The notes under the pieces were generated by a model. The model worked only from the letters and a program-made list of their open reading frames with translations. It was not told the DNA's origin and did not search any database. The translations under genes and the position numbers were made by a program. This document shows positions 60,361 through 64,000 of a DNA stretch of 64,000 nucleotides, one piece after another. How positions within the stretch are numbered: the first letter of the stretch is position 1; each line of letters starts with the position of its first letter. The DNA is from Anopheles merus (Eukaryota > Arthropoda > Insecta > Diptera > Culicidae): NCBI RefSeq assembly GCF_017562075.2, contig NC_054082.1, positions 40,255,442 to 40,319,441 on the forward strand, written 5' to 3'.

Positions 60361-63300
60361 GTATGACATCGACATTGTATCTTCTCTTTAGTTGGAGCGT
60401 ACAGTATACCGTTAGAAAACAATGTGAATAAAGCCATTTCATGAACTAAATTCATAATTGCAAGCTGTAGCAACGGACAGTCGCCACGAGATTAACATTT
60501 AACAAAAGCTGCAATTTTTCTTAACTGTGTGATCAACCGGTCGAAAACCGCCGGGAGCGCTTCACAACCAGCTCTATTACCCAATGATTCGCTAATGAGA
60601 ACTGACTGTAGGTTAGCTTCCCGAGTGTGGTGACTTCCTAACGCTTGTCTAACGCTCCATCGGCTGCTTCTTCCGACCGTACGGCCGCAGCGCTCATCCG
60701 CGCTATGCTAAGCTGCTTGTTGACAATGCTTCATTAGGCTGATGCCGGAATGGACCGACCAGAGGGTCCAAACGCGAAGCGGCGTGGCGTTTATCTAACA
60801 TCGCACCGGGTTCATCCGCGGATCGTTTCATAACGGCGTCGTTTTGTTTCTTGCCATTTGTCACCCGCGTGTACCGTCAAAGGCGTTAATCTGTTTTCCC
60901 TGCGCAATGCCAACCGGCGGTGCAGGTGTGAGCTTCGTTGAAAAGGTTTCGCCCTTCGCGGAAGGTTACGGTGATTAGCCTTGTGAGTAAGCAGCCGTCA
61001 AACAAGCCGCCCGAGTGGTTCGCTTGGTTGGAAATGTTTGGTTAGTGAAAATGGAAACCTTTTTCACAAAAGAAGGTTAAATGAAGTGCTGTGAAAATGT
61101 TGTGGATCAGTAAGAGATAGTGTGGAATTTATTACTCGTTTGTAATGGAATCGCGCTAACAAAACCACAAATTGCCATAAATTGCATTTTAAATATTGTG
61201 TCTTTATCATGCACTAGCTTGCTTTTATATCAAAATTTAATTAAACAATTTATTTTCTTTTGTTCAATAAATTCTTTCGATTTTCCTGATTACCTTAATT
61301 ATTTTCTTTCAAGTCACGTAAAGACAATATTCATTAAGACAGAAAAAGTTTTCTTTAATATAGCAGCAACCTGGCTTACATTTCCTTCGATTATCGATTA
61401 AGAAATATCCTAACGACATACGCAATAATTGGATTAGATAGTAGCGTGCATTTTAGCAAAAAGGTACAACAGTATCGTTCGCCTGAAATGCCGTCATACC
61501 AAAAGCGAGGGCTTAACAGGATCGATAATGGCAATGCCATCGAGTATGCCTTCTAGAGGTTAAAGAGCCGATTAACCTCTACTAGCACCTAGCTCAAGCG
61601 ACTACAGTAAAACGTTGTGGTAGCTAAAGGTTGATGCTGCCACTGGAAAGAAGATAGGATACTACTAATCCGTGTCTTTTTTTCTTTTTGTGAAATACCA
61701 ACATTTAACGGGTCGTTAAGACAAGTGACCTTGAGCTAAAGCCGTATAGATAATTGGTTCCAAATTAGCTTCTAACGACAAGCGCCTAGTGTTTTCTATA
61801 ATTATATCTAAATATTTCCATTAATGAGTATTATTTGATAAAACAACTCATCCATTAAAATATGTCCCAAACTAAAAGAAATTTGATTGCTTATGGATGA
61901 TTCTAATTCCAAAAAGCTTGTCTTGCCGTTACTTAAATTTCGTTTTCAAATTGGGACCAATTTCCCAAACGCATCATTAGTGACGCCTGTTACGAATATG
62001 GCAGACATTGAAAAATTATTAAAGTTTGCGTTTATTTTTTTTTCTTTTCTTTGCGCCTCGAGTGTTGGCCGGAGACACATTTCGCACTCTCAGCAAAAGT
62101 ATGAACCTTTTCGCGCCAAATGCAACGTTGGCGTCATTAGTCCAGCTGACACAAATCGATTGCCGGTGTTGACTAAAAATATACCCTCAACGTTTTGCAA
62201 CCAAACGAACTACCGTGTGCTGTTGCTTTTCATGCAATCAGCATTTTGCAAAACATGTTTTTGCTGATTGATTTATTTTTTCTTCCACAGCATGACTGTG
62301 TCTCGCAAAAAACAGCAAATGAAAGCAAAGACGAAAAGGAAACATTTAAATTAGAACATTGTTACACGGCTGATTCATTATCCATAGCGACGATGTTTAT
62401 TTCTTACGATTAAATCGTTAAAATTTGGTTTCTTTTGGTTGATTACTAAACTGTGCCTGCTGTTTGTTATATTGCAATCCGTTATGTAGAAGAAATATAA
62501 AACATTCCTTTTGAGCTACTATTCCATTCGATCACGATTGCTTCCCTCGACTGTTAACGCAACAAGTAATAATCGAGGTTTGCAATAGTACGATTTATCG
62601 CCCTGCCGCGAATAGCTTTAGCCAGGATTACTCTAGCCCCGTGCAAAGCAGTTTGTTTGGTTAAGTAAGAATTTTATGAGGCTCCAATACAGGCAGACAA
62701 CCCCACATATGTCTTGATAGCCCAATGTAACACTTTACGTGCCTGTGTGTAACTCTTATGCCCAATCGGCTATGGACCAACAGCCGGGCAAGTCTTACGT
62801 GCATGCAAAAAAACGACGGGGAAATAAAATCCCAAAAGCCATTCAATAGTGCGTGGTGCCTTAATTTATCGGTATGATCTAAATCTATGGTTAGTAGTAT
62901 ATTACATGCCCAATAATCGATATGGTAGTTATGAAATTAGTAACACTTTCATTCTACACTGGACAGAAGTGGTGAGGCAATTCACATTAGCGTAGTGCAT
63001 CCGTTTGGTGTGGGTTGCAAATATCTTTAGATCGATATCAAAATCCCGCTGTGATGTGGCTGCGTTTAATTATGCTTGTTTACATTTTGAGCATCGATGG
63101 AGTGGAGTGCATACAACGTAAACACGCGCCCCTAATATGTGTAGCAACTTGTGCTGGTAAAATAAGCAGCCAGTATGGATTGTAATGTGTGCAGTTAAGA
63201 TTCAAAACGAAGCATTCCTGTGTAAGGTTTTTTTGTTTGTTGATTTTTTACTCTACCGTCGTCTACTGTCTCGCAGGGAGAGCAAGCATACACTTCACCA

Positions 63301-64000
63301 TCATCTGTGTGTTGCGTTTTATGTTGAGATAATTGATTTGTTGCGTGTAGGGCGTGTGTGTGGTACACGATAACATAAAGATATTAGGAGATACAAACAC
63401 CGAAAGTGAAAAGCATGGTGGGAAAATGGCTCGTATGATGGTTCCACTTAACTGAGCGTATGAAGCGAAAACAAAAAGCAGATCGGTAGAGGTTGTGTTT
63501 AACGTATAACATTATTTACTGTGTGTTTTTTAAATTCGATATTCGATTCGATTTTAGCACCTTTTGATCGCATTATAATTGATGCAAATAGAGTTTTTAA
63601 ATTCTTCAATTAAATTGATTACACAAGACTTACTATTTAGTTATTGCATAAATCTAAGCGCTGCGAGTTGATGGCTCTCTAATAACTGCAACAAAAGTAG
63701 ATCAAAAATAATTAAATAGTGCTGGTAGTGCCTGCAGCTCGTGTGTATATACATATGTGGGAGAGGTGCTTTTCTTCAAATTAAATTATAATCTTCATTA
63801 GGATCGAGAAAGGCAAACGTACGCTTGTGCCGACACGGCCAATGCTATGCCGTTAAGTAATCCTTGCTGGTCAATCATTACCTACGCCTGTGCCCCAAAC
63901 GCGTCTCGCATCTAGAAACTGCAGCCGATGCGGTGGTAACACGACGATACCCATCGGCATCAGGTTAGCCTAATTTGCCATAATGATCGTATGTTTGTAT
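60361..64000. other. Non-coding region to the window end
   Basis: Nothing with coding support. 61.1-62.5 kb and 63.5-63.7 kb are AT-rich. Open frames such as 61120-61401 and 61887-62267 have no domain or splice context. Any gene for which the 36-kb exon would be a leader must begin its coding part beyond this point or in an exon too short to recognise. Confidence 0.5.

Overview
The window is nuclear DNA of a dipteran insect, very probably an Anopheles mosquito. Four points support this. Introns are short with GT..AG borders. Four insect-type genes can be read: UTP14, a CG7065-like zinc-finger gene, the suppressor of white-apricot splicing factor and myo-inositol oxygenase. Two tRNA-derived repeats closely resemble the Anopheles SINE200 family. 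The non-coding DNA is full of GT/CA and CAG microsatellites and small non-autonomous DNA transposons. There is no bacterial or organellar signature, no CRISPR array and no recognisable tRNA or rRNA gene.

Layout. 1-9.2 kb is non-coding and contains a complete 1.6-kb hAT-type element with a perfect 8-bp target duplication. It ends at one terminal exon (+) of a gene whose earlier exons I cannot find here. 9.9-17.9 kb holds two minus-strand genes head to tail: UTP14 (one coding exon) and a large U1-type zinc-finger, low-complexity protein (three coding exons). 18-21.2 kb is an intergenic and promoter region with a SINE200 fragment and repeated TTTGACA motifs. 21.2-25.7 kb is the SR-related splicing regulator su(w[a])/SFSWAP (three exons, +). 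28.4-30.7 kb is myo-inositol oxygenase (five exons, +, TATA promoter). 31.4-35.1 kb is a nested transposon complex: a decayed minus-strand LINE is split by copies of a short terminal-inverted-repeat element, and one of those copies is itself split by a second family that forms a 430-bp-arm inverted repeat. 36.3-37.0 kb resembles a 5' untranslated exon ending in a GTAAGT donor. From there to 64 kb I find no convincing coding sequence. That stretch may be the long first intron of a gene continuing to the right, or intergenic DNA. It carries an 8-bp-TSD element with an internal minisatellite (40.8-42.0 kb), a SINE200 copy (59 kb) and a small hAT-like MITE (60 kb).

Function. Three of the four readable genes serve RNA metabolism: ribosome biogenesis (UTP14), a probable nuclear RNA-associated zinc-finger protein, and splicing control (SFSWAP). 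Each has its own promoter, and they are not an operon. MIOX is metabolic, acting in inositol catabolism. Exon borders were set by eye from splice signals and reading phase. All multi-exon reading frames close exactly (1322, 1054 and 292 residues). No database search was possible.
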